Source of the DNA: Pseudocalidococcus azoricus BACA0444
GTDB taxonomy: Bacteria > Cyanobacteriota > Cyanobacteriia > Thermosynechococcales > Thermosynechococcaceae
DNA: 64,000 bases
Assembly: GCF_031729055.1 (NCBI RefSeq)
Contig: NZ_JAVMIP010000014.1
Span: 27,976 to 91,975, forward strand
Direction of reading: 5' to 3'
Position 1 is the stretch's first letter. Each line of letters starts with the position of its first letter. This document shows, piece after piece, positions 9,664-17,872 of the stretch. The notes under the pieces were generated by a model. That model had not been told where the DNA came from and ran no database searches. It saw nothing but the letters and a program-made list of their open reading frames with translations. The translations under genes and the position numbers were made by a program.

Positions 9664-9759
9664 ATGACTCTCACCGATACTCAAGTTTATATAGCCCTAG
9701 CAATTGCCTTAATTCCCGCTGTCTTGGCTTTCCGTCTTTCGACTGAACTCTACAAATAG
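9664..9759 (+). CDS. psaM: Photosystem I reaction centre subunit XII (PsaM)
   Basis: 31 residues. The product begins MTLTDTQVYIALAIALIPAV and continues through a single membrane helix to end in LAFRLSTELYK, matching PsaM throughout. PsaM lies at the PSI monomer interface and helps trimer formation in the thylakoid membrane. A strong ribosome site (AAGGAG) sits about 10 bases before the ATG. The gene stands alone; the next gene begins 50 bp after its stop. Confidence 0.96.
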   Translation: MTLTDTQVYIALAIALIPAVLAFRLSTELYK

Positions 9760-9809
9760 AGAGCTAGGTGAAATCGGCCAGGCCCCCCTTGTTTGGAGAT
9801 ATTCCCCCG

Positions 9810-10244
9810 ATGACTGCCACCGCGCCTCAGCCCTCTCCCCCTGTTCGCCCCAAGCGTAATCTGTCCTTGGCGGCCAAACACAGACAAATTGGGCGGGAAA
9901 TTATCGTCAAAGTTTTGATTAACTTGGGGATTGTGACCGCCGGCCTGGTCGCTCTCACACAACTTCTCCCTTACTACCTAGCTCAACGGGAAAAGCTCAC
10001 GAACTTAGAAGCGGCCCAAAAAGAAGCCCAGGCCCGGGTCAATCAACTCAAAGTCCACTATCAGCAGGACAATCAACCTCAGGCCATAGAACGAATTGCC
10101 CAAGAAGACGCTAATCTCATTCGTCCCAATCAACGGCGCATTGTCTGGGTTAAACCTGGAGTCGCCGCCCACTCAGACCCAGCCCCACTCAACAGTCCCG
10201 TCCCCCAACCCAGTGATTCTCCCAGTCCCCCGGCAATTCCCTAA
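9810..10244 (+). CDS. Single-pass membrane protein with coiled coil and Pro-rich tail
   Basis: I start at ATG 9810 (144 aa), preceded by TTGGAGAT. An upstream GTG at 9768 has no ribosome site. Order: a basic, Pro-rich N-terminus; a transmembrane helix near residues 38-58 (VLINLGIVTAGLVALTQLL); a coiled coil at 60-90 (REKLTNLEAAQKEAQARVNQL); then a segment ending RRIVWVKP and a Ser/Pro-rich tail. This topology is like FtsB/FtsL/DivIC cell-division proteins, but no diagnostic motif is present. Probably a conserved cyanobacterial membrane protein of unknown role. Confidence 0.7.
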   Translation: MTATAPQPSPPVRPKRNLSLAAKHRQIGREIIVKVLINLGIVTAGLVALTQLLPYYLAQREKLTNLEAAQKEAQARVNQLKVHYQQDNQPQAIERIAQEDANLIRPNQRRIVWVKPGVAAHSDPAPLNSPVPQPSDSPSPPAIP

Positions 10245-10316
10245 TTCTGGAAGTGGGCAGGGTAGCTTTATTCATGCTTGGATCATGATCGTTTTTTATT
10301 TGATGATTACTAAACT

Positions 10317-10769
10317 GTGACTTCACCCCTCCTTGACACTGCCCTCAGTTCCGACAGCTACCTTGCCCTTGGCCTGGCGACTTGCTTCATTAAACGTGAT
10401 GGGAAATTAACGCCTGTGCAAGTATTAGAGCCGATTCCCTCTGCGGCCCTTGAAGCCATCATCAAAGGCATCCCCACCTCCTACAGTAAAATTCTCGGGG
10501 TCAGCCTTGGCCAGATGACAACGGATCCCCTCCAAGTTCCGCCTGACTTTGCCCCGGAGGCTCAACTCTGTGATGAATTTTCGGATCGAGTGTTGGCGGC
10601 GGCCCGAACCTATGGGGCGAAACCTGTAGCAGCTAACCATGTTCCCCTCGGGACTATTTGTACCGACCTCAATTTTTCCGTAGAACGCAAGCGAGTCTTA
10701 AACTCCGAGCGATTGGTCACGGCTGAGGATAATGTCAAGCAGCACGCCTATACTCATCAAATTCTCTAA
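10317..10769 (+). CDS. Conserved cyanobacterial hypothetical protein upstream of apcD
   Basis: 150 residues, GTG start, no clear ribosome site. No signal peptide or membrane helix. Two features stand out: an N-terminal alpha/beta-like part (YLALGLATCFIKRDGKLTPVQVLEPIPSAALEAI) and a C-terminal stretch (VPLGTICTDLNFSVERKRVLNSERLVTAEDNVKQHAYTHQIL). It ends 98 bp before apcD on the same strand, so a link to phycobilisome function is possible but unproven. I do not recognise a characterised family. Confidence 0.7.
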   Translation: MTSPLLDTALSSDSYLALGLATCFIKRDGKLTPVQVLEPIPSAALEAIIKGIPTSYSKILGVSLGQMTTDPLQVPPDFAPEAQLCDEFSDRVLAAARTYGAKPVAANHVPLGTICTDLNFSVERKRVLNSERLVTAEDNVKQHAYTHQIL

Positions 10770-10867
10770 GGATGCGTGAGTCTGGCCCAGGCCGGGGATG
10801 TTAAGAACCATTAGAACCAGGCCCGCAGTTGGTTAAAATAAATAGCGTATCAAGCGGTGTAAATAAT

Positions 10868-11353
10868 ATGAGTGTGATTAGCCAAGTTGTTTTACAAGCA
10901 GACGATGAATTACGCTACCCGACCGCCGGGGAATTAAAAACCCTGAGTGAATTCTTTCAAACTGGAGAGCAGCGAGTCCGCATCGCCTCGACCTTATCTG
11001 AAAATGAAAAACGGATTGTCGAAAAAGCAAGTAAGCAACTCTGGCAAAAGCGGCCGGACTTTATCTCCCCGGGTGGTAATGCCTATGGCCAGAAACAACG
11101 GGGCCTATGCCTGCGGGACTACGGCTGGTATATGCGCTTGATTACCTATGGAGTCTTGTCTGGGGATAAGGATCCGATTGAGAAAATTGGCCTAATTGGA
11201 GTCCGGGAAATGTATAACTCCTTAGGTGTGCCAATGCCAGGCATGGTGGAAGCAATTCGCTGCTTAAAAGAAGCCTCCCTAGACCTCCTCAGTGAAGAGG
11301 ATGCTGCGGCCACCGCTCCCTACTTTGATTTTCTGATTCAAGGGATGTCCTAA
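10868..11353 (+). CDS. apcD: Allophycocyanin alpha-B subunit
   Basis: 161 residues from the ATG at 10868; this start gives the exact family N-terminus [18 protein letters not shown], while the longer frame adds 13 unrelated residues. The globin-like phycobiliprotein fold is complete. Cys81 in the [12 protein letters not shown] block is the phycocyanobilin attachment site. ApcD replaces an alpha subunit in the phycobilisome core, gives a red-shifted terminal emitter and directs energy mainly to PSI. The sequence is ApcD rather than ApcA on the basis of its N-terminus and its [28 protein letters not shown] segment. Confidence 0.93.
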   Translation: MSVISQVVLQADDELRYPTAGELKTLSEFFQTGEQRVRIASTLSENEKRIVEKASKQLWQKRPDFISPGGNAYGQKQRGLCLRDYGWYMRLITYGVLSGDKDPIEKIGLIGVREMYNSLGVPMPGMVEAIRCLKEASLDLLSEEDAAATAPYFDFLIQGMS

Positions 11354-11495
11354 GCCCAAGGGGTTTGATTGCGCTGTGGCGGTTAATTGATCGCACCCCA
11401 AAGTCCTCAAAAATTAGGTTTGATTCGTTTAGGTAGGCTCTTGCGGGTTTACCTTATTTTTTTGAGCGAACACTAACCCCTAGGGACAGTTCCCA

Positions 11496-12557
11496 TTAGC
11501 GCAATGGCACATACCCCGCCTTGGCAATGGCTGCTTGTCCCTGATCCGTCAGTAAAAGATTGGCATAGGCTTCCCCGGCCTGCTGATCGGTTTGACCATT
11601 TTGCTTGACGATGACAAACAATCGCCGGGTAATGGGGTATTCACCACTTTGAAATGCAGCCTGGTTGAGTTGGTTGCGCTGGCCTGGGCATTGATTAGCA
11701 GGCACGAAGGGGGGTTGATAGGGGGGAATCCAGGCCCCGGATTTACTTTTCAACGGCAAGTAATTGACGGTGCATTGCCCCACAATTTCTGGTGCCGAGG
11801 CGTAGTAAATGCCCCCTGGGTTACTGGCCACCTTGCGAATTCCATCGGTGGTATCCCGGGCCATTTGGACGTTAGCCCCGAGGTTCTGCTTGCCCAAGAC
11901 CTCATCAATGAAGTATTCCACCGTTCCCCCATCTTCTCGGCGGCGCGAGTAGGGTGTAATGCCTAAGTTGGGGCCGCCCACTTGACTCCAGTTGGTAATT
12001 TTGCCCGTGTAAATATCCACCAGTTGCGATACGGCCAGGCCGGGGATTTGTAAACTTGGATGCACCGCAAAGGCAATTCCATCAATAGCGACCGGAATGG
12101 CGACCAACCGAAACCCGCGACTCTGGGCCTCTTGAAGTTCCTTGTCATTGAGGGGGCGTGAGGACTGGGCAAAGGCTAACTGACCACTTAATAACATCCG
12201 AATCCCACTCCCAGATCCTGGTGTCCCAGTGGTTGGATCCGTATAACGCAAGCGAAACTCCGGCCAGGCCCCGGCAATTAAAGACTCCGTTTCCAAGCGA
12301 ATGGGGGCCCAGGTGGTACTGCCGCCGTAGTTGAATAATCCCGAGGGGACAGCTTTGACTTGGCTAAAGGTTGCCACCCTGGGAGTTGAAGAACCACTGC
12401 CACCCGTAAGACTTGTATCCCCTGGAACGGGTAAGGGAATCATCTGGTCAACATTCCCGCCTTGGGAGCGAAAGAACCACCAGGCCCCGCCCCCCAATAA
12501 GCCCACCGTCACCACCAAGGAAGCCAGTAAAGGGGCAATATTATTATTCTGAGACAT
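11496..12557 (-). CDS. PstS/SphX-like phosphate-binding protein, membrane anchored
   Basis: 353 residues. The N-terminus NNNIAPLLASLVVTVGLLGG forms a membrane segment followed by WWFF, with no lipobox Cys, so the protein is probably held by an uncleaved anchor facing the periplasm. The rest is a PBP-like-2 domain: FNYGGSTTWAPI near residue 77, GSGSGIRMLLSGQLAFAQSSRPL (ligand loop), and IYTGKITNWSQVGGP. These are typical of phosphate-binding proteins of the PstS superfamily. No pst permease genes are next to it, so it may be a scavenging or sensing protein. Divergent from the MFS gene. Confidence 0.85.
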   Translation of the reverse strand: MSQNNNIAPLLASLVVTVGLLGGGAWWFFRSQGGNVDQMIPLPVPGDTSLTGGSGSSTPRVATFSQVKAVPSGLFNYGGSTTWAPIRLETESLIAGAWPEFRLRYTDPTTGTPGSGSGIRMLLSGQLAFAQSSRPLNDKELQEAQSRGFRLVAIPVAIDGIAFAVHPSLQIPGLAVSQLVDIYTGKITNWSQVGGPNLGITPYSRRREDGGTVEYFIDEVLGKQNLGANVQMARDTTDGIRKVASNPGGIYYASAPEIVGQCTVNYLPLKSKSGAWIPPYQPPFVPANQCPGQRNQLNQAAFQSGEYPITRRLFVIVKQNGQTDQQAGEAYANLLLTDQGQAAIAKAGYVPLR

Positions 12558-12880
12558 GGTTTACCGTTTTTCTGCTAGGGCGAGTAACTGATTGGTTGGG
12601 GCGAGCATTCATTTCTCTAGGATTATAGGAGCTAATGTTCAGATATCCCTGCGAACAAAACACCCGGCCACCGCTGGAGCGAAAAGACTAAGATAGTCCT
12701 AAGTTGGGGCCCGTTGTATCAATTGAGTCACTGGTCATTTCCCTAACCAAAGCCTAGGGGATGCAGCACCAAAACCGATGGGCAATGTGATCAACCCCTC
12801 AGCATCCTACACCCCAGGCCTGGGCGATCTGAGGCAAGAGGGCAAAAGATTTAGCTTACAACTCAGCAATAGGGAAAAAC
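12558..12880. other. Divergent intergenic region between the phosphate-binding protein and MFS genes
   Basis: About 320 bases that must carry both promoters. I saw no convincing Pho box repeat, RNA gene or mobile element. One copy of the CCAGGCCTGG palindrome lies near 12804. Short open frames reading into the MFS gene lack a ribosome site. Confidence 0.5.
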
Positions 12881-14317
12881 ATGGCCGGGGCAATCGGACA
12901 ACAGCGGAAATGGCGGATTTTAACTGGGGTGAGTTTAGGCATTTTAATGTTCACCATTGACTTAAGCGTGGTCAATATTGCTTTACCGACTTTGATGCGC
13001 GAATTTCAAACCAGCTTTACCGCTGTCCAGTGGGTTGTCCTCAGTTATCTCCTTGTCATTACCAGTTTGCAGTTAGGGGCCTCGCGCCTTGGCGATCTTT
13101 GGGGTAAGAAATATCTCTTTATCGGTGGCCTGGCAATCTTTACAATCAGTTCGGCCCTCTGTGGCATTGCCGGAACGGTTTGGGAACTCGTGGGCTTTCG
13201 AGCTTTAGAAGGCTTAGGTGCGGTTTTCATTGCTGGGTTAGCGGCGGCCATTGTCACTGAATCCTTTACACCCCAGGAGCGGGGCAAAGCCCTCGGAATT
13301 GTTTCTGGGCTGATGTCTGTCGGGGTTGCCTTGGGCCCAACCTTAGGGGGAGTCCTGATTGCTTGGGGCAGTTGGCGGGCGATCTTCTGGATTAATATCC
13401 CCATTGGCTTAATTGCGATGGCCATTATTCTCAAGTACCTCCCCCTCCAGGCCCGGCCTCGTCAAGCTGAAACCTTTGATTACCTTGGTGCTGGAGTGAT
13501 TGCCCTCAGTTTAGGGTGCTTTGCCTTGGGGATGACCACCGGCCAGGCCCGCGGGTTTACCAACATTCTTGCCCTGAGTTCCTTAACTCTAGCCGCCGCA
13601 GGGATCGGTCTCTTCCTATGGATTCAGACTCGGGTCAAATATCCCACCCTCAACCTCCAGCTATTTCGTAACTGGGAACTGAGCCGGAGTGTGCTTCTCA
13701 ACTGCATTGTTAACCTGGTGATTGCCGGGGGAGTCTTTGTCCTGCCGTTTTTCTTTGAAATTGTTAAACAGTTTCCAACCCAACAGGTGGGGATGCTTCT
13801 AGCTGTATGTCCCATCAGTAACGCCATCATTTCCCCGATGGCCGGGCAACTGTCGGATCGCTGGGGAACCAAACGGATTCGGATCATTGGCCTGGGCCTG
13901 GTGATCGGGGTATGTTTTCTCATCAGTCAATTTAACAGCAACTCGCCGATTAGCCAGTTTATTTTGACCTTTATCCCCTATGGGATTGGTTTAGGGTTAT
14001 TTCAAGCTGCCAGTGCCACGGCAATTATGAGTAGTGTTCCTCCAACTGCGACGGGAATTGGTTCTGGCTTGATTGCCTTAGTGGGAACTTTAGGACAACT
14101 GATCGGTGTGCCCCTGATGGGGAGTTTATTTATTCTTTGGGGCGGCTTACCCCCCGGTTCAGCCATTAAATCAGCCCCACCCTTAGCCCTTACCCATGGC
14201 CTGGCAGGTTGCTTTCTTGTGGCTGCGGGGCTAACTATCTTTGGCCTGGGCATCTTGTTAATCCAATCCCGACAACCCCCTAAGGTGGAAAAGCTGCAAC
14301 AACCAAGCCCATTTTGA
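12881..14317 (+). CDS. MFS exporter, DHA2 (EmrB/QacA) family
   Basis: 478 residues, with about 14 hydrophobic segments as expected for DHA2 drug:H+ antiporters. The first helix carries MFTIDLSVVNIALPTL, which includes the membrane Asp and the D1-type motif of the family. RLGDLWGKKYLFIGG is the motif A loop, and GLMSVGVALGPTLGGVL is motif C, the antiporter signature. WRAIFWINIPIG is also family-typical. It is likely to export a toxic compound or metabolite at the inner membrane; the substrate cannot be read from sequence. It is a single gene, followed by a diverged MITE copy. Confidence 0.93.
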   Translation: MAGAIGQQRKWRILTGVSLGILMFTIDLSVVNIALPTLMREFQTSFTAVQWVVLSYLLVITSLQLGASRLGDLWGKKYLFIGGLAIFTISSALCGIAGTVWELVGFRALEGLGAVFIAGLAAAIVTESFTPQERGKALGIVSGLMSVGVALGPTLGGVLIAWGSWRAIFWINIPIGLIAMAIILKYLPLQARPRQAETFDYLGAGVIALSLGCFALGMTTGQARGFTNILALSSLTLAAAGIGLFLWIQTRVKYPTLNLQLFRNWELSRSVLLNCIVNLVIAGGVFVLPFFFEIVKQFPTQQVGMLLAVCPISNAIISPMAGQLSDRWGTKRIRIIGLGLVIGVCFLISQFNSNSPISQFILTFIPYGIGLGLFQAASATAIMSSVPPTATGIGSGLIALVGTLGQLIGVPLMGSLFILWGGLPPGSAIKSAPPLALTHGLAGCFLVAAGLTIFGLGILLIQSRQPPKVEKLQQPSPF

Positions 14318-14346
14318 CAACTCACCCTTGGGTTACCCAGACTACT

Positions 14347-14453
14347 CTATGGCACTACTCATTTAGGGCTCTTATTGGGACAAGTCAGAAAATGCTCTAT
14401 GGGCAGTCCTGTTAAGATTTCTACGCTCTCAGAACAGTCTGCGTAACGCTATA
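14347..14453 (+). mobile_element. Diverged copy of a 107-bp MITE (copy A)
   Basis: Same length as copies at 17633 and 24021, in the same orientation as the latter. The right end reads GCGTAACGCTATA and the left end CTATGGCACTACTCATTTAG, against CTATAGCGTTACTCATTTAG in copy C. The interior keeps GTCAGAAA, a TTTCTAC block and CTCAGAACAGTCTGCGTAAC. It has no coding capacity. The left terminal repeat is degraded, so this is the oldest of the three. Confidence 0.8.
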
Positions 14454-14549
14454 CCCCGGAATCGCCTGGCCAGTCAGACGCGTTTTCCCCTGCCCTTAGC
14501 TATCTCCAACCGATAAACCCAAGCGGTCAAAATCTTGGGACTAGCCCTT

Positions 14550-15245
14550 TTAGGTTGTGGCACTTTTGAAGAGATGAAAACTTGAGGGCGGTGGTGAGGG
14601 TTTAGGACTGGGCGGGGCTGATTGACTTAAAGCCCAAATTAACAAACTCCCCAAAGCAACTCCGGCTGCAATCCCTCCAACTCCCACTAGCCAGTATTTG
14701 GACAGCGATGGAGAACTCACATCTGGGCTAGGCTCTACTGGGATGGCTACTGGGGGCGGCGGTAGAGAGGTATCTTTACGGACAACCGTTGGATCAACTT
14801 CAAAGGGTTCACCGACTAAAGTTTCGGTTCCGGTCAGGGGAATAGACTTAATGCTTTGAAAGCGAATCTGCTCCAGATATCTAATAAACTCTGCCTTAGC
14901 CATGGTCAACACTTCATAGGCAATCCTGACATCACTGCCCAGGAGAATCTGATCCCCATGCAACAAATTGTGGGTCTTAGAGCGGGTTCCATTGACAAAG
15001 ACACCATTGGCACTGAGGCGGCCACGGGCATTTCCATCCACCAGACGATAGTGATATCCCTCACCACCCTGTTTAGGCAGTCGTAAAAGGAGGGCGTGTT
15101 GTCGGGAGATATCGGGAGCCTCAACCACAATTGCATTGGATTTATCTCTACCAATAGAGTAGGTTGCGGCCTGGAGATGGATGGTGCGTTTCCCCTTTAA
15201 GTCTTGAATGATTAGTACATGATGTTCCGTTGCCGGCTGACTCAT
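14550..15245 (-). CDS. FHA-domain membrane protein
   Basis: I start at ATG 15245 (231 aa), preceded by GAGAAG. The frame's upstream TTG start would overlap the previous gene. Residues 8-110 form a forkhead-associated (phospho-Thr binding) domain with YSIGRDKSNAIVVEAPDISRQHALLL and a SANGVFVNGTRSK turn. A Pro-rich linker and one transmembrane helix (VGVGGIAAGVALGSLLIWAL) follow near residue 200, then a short Pro/Ser tail. It is probably a membrane-tethered reader of Ser/Thr phosphorylation. It forms an operon with the 116-residue gene upstream. Confidence 0.85.
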   Translation of the reverse strand: MSQPATEHHVLIIQDLKGKRTIHLQAATYSIGRDKSNAIVVEAPDISRQHALLLRLPKQGGEGYHYRLVDGNARGRLSANGVFVNGTRSKTHNLLHGDQILLGSDVRIAYEVLTMAKAEFIRYLEQIRFQSIKSIPLTGTETLVGEPFEVDPTVVRKDTSLPPPPVAIPVEPSPDVSSPSLSKYWLVGVGGIAAGVALGSLLIWALSQSAPPSPKPSPPPSSFHLFKSATT

Positions 15246-15261
15246 AATCTTCTCAATGGCC

Positions 15262-15612
15262 CTAGATGCCTGAAACGCTCCCAATTAGCTCCCAGTTTCG
15301 TTCTTCAGTAAGGGCTTGCCGGACTTGACGATAAATTTGGGAACAGTGATTATTACGGCTTAGGGGTAGCTCTTCATTCTTAAACACAACGTTGACACGG
15401 GTGATTTCTGGCTCAACCGGAACATCATTAATCAAGATTTCCACAGTCACCAATTGGGCAAGGGCCGAGCGGCCTGGAACTTCGCGAGCGACCAGATAAT
15501 CCTTATCTTGATGCAATACTTCTAAATCACAGGCCCGTAAGGCATCGGCTAATTCGTCCTGAACCTGCTCTCTAGGAAGGGCGACTGTTAAGTTGTGGGT
15601 ATAACGAGCCAT
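15262..15612 (-). CDS. Conserved hypothetical protein upstream of the FHA gene
   Basis: 116 residues, soluble, no signal peptide. It starts MARYTHNLTVALPREQVQDELADALRACDLEVLHQ and alternates predicted helix and strand. It ends only 16 bp before the FHA gene start, so cotranscription is likely. The pattern of a small soluble alpha/beta protein paired with an FHA gene is the only functional clue. No catalytic motif is recognised. Confidence 0.7.
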   Translation of the reverse strand: MARYTHNLTVALPREQVQDELADALRACDLEVLHQDKDYLVAREVPGRSALAQLVTVEILINDVPVEPEITRVNVVFKNEELPLSRNNHCSQIYRQVRQALTEERNWELIGSVSGI

Positions 15613-15883
15613 AAAGTAAAGGAACTCAGAATAACAGCGACCGCATAATTGAGACCAGCTTGCAGCTAACTTAAATAATAACCAAGGTTCCCTGAATTGG
15701 GTACTGAATCCAATGTCTAATGGGTAAGTTGATCAAGTTACTATTCAACCTTTGCCCATTCTCTGGGGATTGTCTAGGGGGGATTGTGTCCTGGGTTACG
15801 AGTTTTGGAAAAATTTCGGATTTTCGGCAGCATCCAGGATAATTCAGTGAGTTGAACTGGTGTTTCAGGCAGGCAGGTTCACG

Positions 15884-16582
15884 ATGGGTAAGCAAATTCC
15901 TGGTCGTTTTATTGTTTGGGAAGGGGGTGAAGGGGCGGGCAAAACGACTCAAATTGGCCTCACCCAGGCCTGGTTGCAGGAATCCGGCTGGTTAGAGGCC
16001 TTGCAAACCCTTGTCCCACAGTTAAAGCCAGTGATGCTGGTGACTCGCGAACCAGGGGGGACGGCCCTAGGTCAACACCTGCGCCAACTGTTGCTCCATA
16101 GTCCGACAGATATTGCCCCGGCCTGTGAACTGTTGCTCTATGCGGCGGATCGGGCCCAACATCTAGCTGAAAAAATCCTGCCCCACCTTGATGCCGGGGG
16201 ATTAGTCCTCTGTGATCGCTTTACGGATTCGACTGTGGCTTACCAAGGCTATGGGCGGGGCCTGGATTTAGGGATCATTCACCAACTCAACCAAATCGCG
16301 ACGGCCGGCCGGCAACCGGATTTAACCCTCTGGCTGGATGTGACTCCCATGCAGGGCCTGGGACGGGCAGAAAAACGCTCCGGCAGTCAAGATCGCATGG
16401 AACAGGCCACCTTAGCGTTTCATCAACGAGTCCAGCAGGGATTTGCACAACTGAGTGGCCAGGCCCCGGCACGGATCAAGCGGATTGATGCCAACTGCTC
16501 CCAGGCCGAGGTGACGATCCAAATTCAATCCTGCTTACGAGAGGTACTGCGCCAATGGTATCCCCAGATTTCAGCCCCATAA
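15884..16582 (+). CDS. tmk: Thymidylate kinase
   Basis: 232 residues from ATG 15884; the frame runs 8 codons further up but AGGCAGG lies suitably before this ATG. It phosphorylates dTMP to dTDP with ATP. GGEGAGKT at about 14-21 is the P-loop, TREPGGTALG is the dTMP-binding DRE/TREPGGT motif, and LVLCDRFTDSTVAYQGYGRG is the second signature. A lid region with Arg/Lys follows. Its 3' end overlaps holB by 28 bp, a tight operon joining dTTP supply and the clamp loader. Confidence 0.96.
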   Translation: MGKQIPGRFIVWEGGEGAGKTTQIGLTQAWLQESGWLEALQTLVPQLKPVMLVTREPGGTALGQHLRQLLLHSPTDIAPACELLLYAADRAQHLAEKILPHLDAGGLVLCDRFTDSTVAYQGYGRGLDLGIIHQLNQIATAGRQPDLTLWLDVTPMQGLGRAEKRSGSQDRMEQATLAFHQRVQQGFAQLSGQAPARIKRIDANCSQAEVTIQIQSCLREVLRQWYPQISAP

Positions 16583-17478
16583 TTGGTCAACTCCAAGCCC
16601 GAGAACTCTTAGAGCAGGCCTTGGTGCGTCAACGAATTGCCACCGCCTATTTATTCGCAGGGCCACCCGGAGTCGGACGGGCATTGATGGCGCGGCAACT
16701 GATCCGGTCTTTGTTGGGGGGAATCCATCAATCCTTAGCAAATCATCCCGATGTTCTTTGGCTCCAACCAACTTACTTACAAAACAATAAGCTTGTCACC
16801 GCTGCTGAACTCATCGCCCAAGGCCAGAGCCTACCGAAAACACGCCCCCAAATCCGTCTCGAGCAAATTCGACACCTGAGTCGGTTCTTGAGTCGTCCAC
16901 CATTAGAAGCCCCCCGCTCTGTCGTGGTCATTGAGCAAGCAGAAACAATGGCCGAAGGGGCCGCCAACGGACTCTTAAAAACCTTAGAGGAACCTGGTCT
17001 GGCCACCTTAATTTTAATTGCCCCTAGTGAAACCGCCCTTCTCCCGACCTTAGTTTCCCGCTGCCAACGGATTCCCTTCTATCGCCTCACGGCCAGTCAA
17101 ATGAGCCAAGTTCTCCACCAGGCCGGGGCCAGCGAAGTTTTAGGGTTTCCCCTCTTAATGGAATTAGCGGCTGGCAGTCCGGGAGCAGCGATTACCCATT
17201 GGCAACAGTGGCAAACTATTCCTAGGGAACTCCGCCAGGCCTGTTTAGGCTTAACACCCCCTATTTCTCTCCGGCAAGGATTAGAGTTAGCCCGTGAGAT
17301 TAGCCAAGGCCTGGACGTGGAATCACAAATTTGGCTCTTGGATTTAATGCAACAAACTCTTTGGCAAAACCACCGAAATATCGCTGATGTGGAACGATTA
17401 GAAGCCGCCCGCCAACAACTAAAACAATATGTTCAACCCCGCTTAGTTTGGGAGGTAGCCATGATTGGATTTACCTAA
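16555..17478 (+). CDS. holB: DNA polymerase III delta' subunit
   Basis: 307 residues. The AAA+ fold shows IIGQLQARELLEQAL at the start, the P-loop position GPPGVGRA (36-43) with Arg instead of the usual Lys, then RSVVVIEQAETMAEGAANGLLKTLEEPG and a sensor-1 segment LVSRCQRIPF. The clamp-loader delta' subunit is often a non-hydrolysing stator, and the K-to-R change agrees with that. The order tmk-holB is common in bacteria. The start codon lies inside tmk, so translation is probably coupled. Confidence 0.93.
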   Translation: MVSPDFSPIIGQLQARELLEQALVRQRIATAYLFAGPPGVGRALMARQLIRSLLGGIHQSLANHPDVLWLQPTYLQNNKLVTAAELIAQGQSLPKTRPQIRLEQIRHLSRFLSRPPLEAPRSVVVIEQAETMAEGAANGLLKTLEEPGLATLILIAPSETALLPTLVSRCQRIPFYRLTASQMSQVLHQAGASEVLGFPLLMELAAGSPGAAITHWQQWQTIPRELRQACLGLTPPISLRQGLELAREISQGLDVESQIWLLDLMQQTLWQNHRNIADVERLEAARQQLKQYVQPRLVWEVAMIGFT

Positions 17479-17557
17479 ACCCAACGTCATCCTGATTCCC
17501 TGAAACAGGTGTTATTTCCCGATACGGTTTAACGGTTTATTAGTGCAACCAATCAAG

Positions 17558-17813
17558 ATGAAGAAAGCTCAGGAATTGATTGGTTCAAAACGGCTTTGGA
17601 CAGTCGAGCAGTTTATTCTGGGAGACTTTACGCTATAGCGTTACGCAGGCTGTTCTGAGAGAGTAGAAATGTCAAAAAGACTGACCATCAAGCACTTTCT
17701 GACTGATCCCCGTCTCACCCTAAATGAGTAACGCTATAGTTGATTTGGATCAATTATATTTATTAACTGGATTGAGATTTAATGATTTAATCAAGTCCAG
17801 GGAAAAATTTTAA
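17558..17813 (+). pseudogene. Small ORF split by MITE copy B
   Basis: From ATG 17558 the frame reads MKKAQELIGSKRLWTVEQFI and on to a Leu codon at 17633-17635, where the MITE begins. If the element (17636-17736) and one copy of the TA target duplication (17737-17738) are removed, the frame continues VDLDQLYLLTGLRFNDLIKS and ends at TAA 17811-17813. The restored ORF has 50 codons. As it stands the frame stops one codon into the element. The product is not recognised. Restoring an uninterrupted, plausible protein on excision argues that it was a real gene. Confidence 0.6.
17633..17739 (-). mobile_element. 107-bp MITE, copy B
   Basis: Ends are CTATAGCGTTAC and GTAACGCTATAG, a perfect 12-bp terminal inverted repeat that includes the TA duplicated at the target. 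The interior, read on the minus strand, matches copy C at 24021-24127 almost base for base. TA duplication and short inverted ends suggest mobilisation by an IS630/Tc1-mariner type transposase; none is encoded in this window. It lies between holB and the lasso operon. Confidence 0.88.
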
Positions 17814-17846
17814 AAAAATCGTTCAATCTGCCTACATCTCAAAATG

Positions 17847-17859
17847 GATAATGCTATAG
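17847..17859. repeat. Solitary MITE-end-like sequence
   Basis: GATAATGCTATAG resembles the MITE terminus GAGTAACGCTATAG and lies 108 bp beyond copy B, just past the end of the last bicupin gene. It could be the remaining end of a second, mostly deleted element. Evidence is short and weak. Confidence 0.35.
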
Positions 17860-17872
17860 TCAACAGCGAAAA

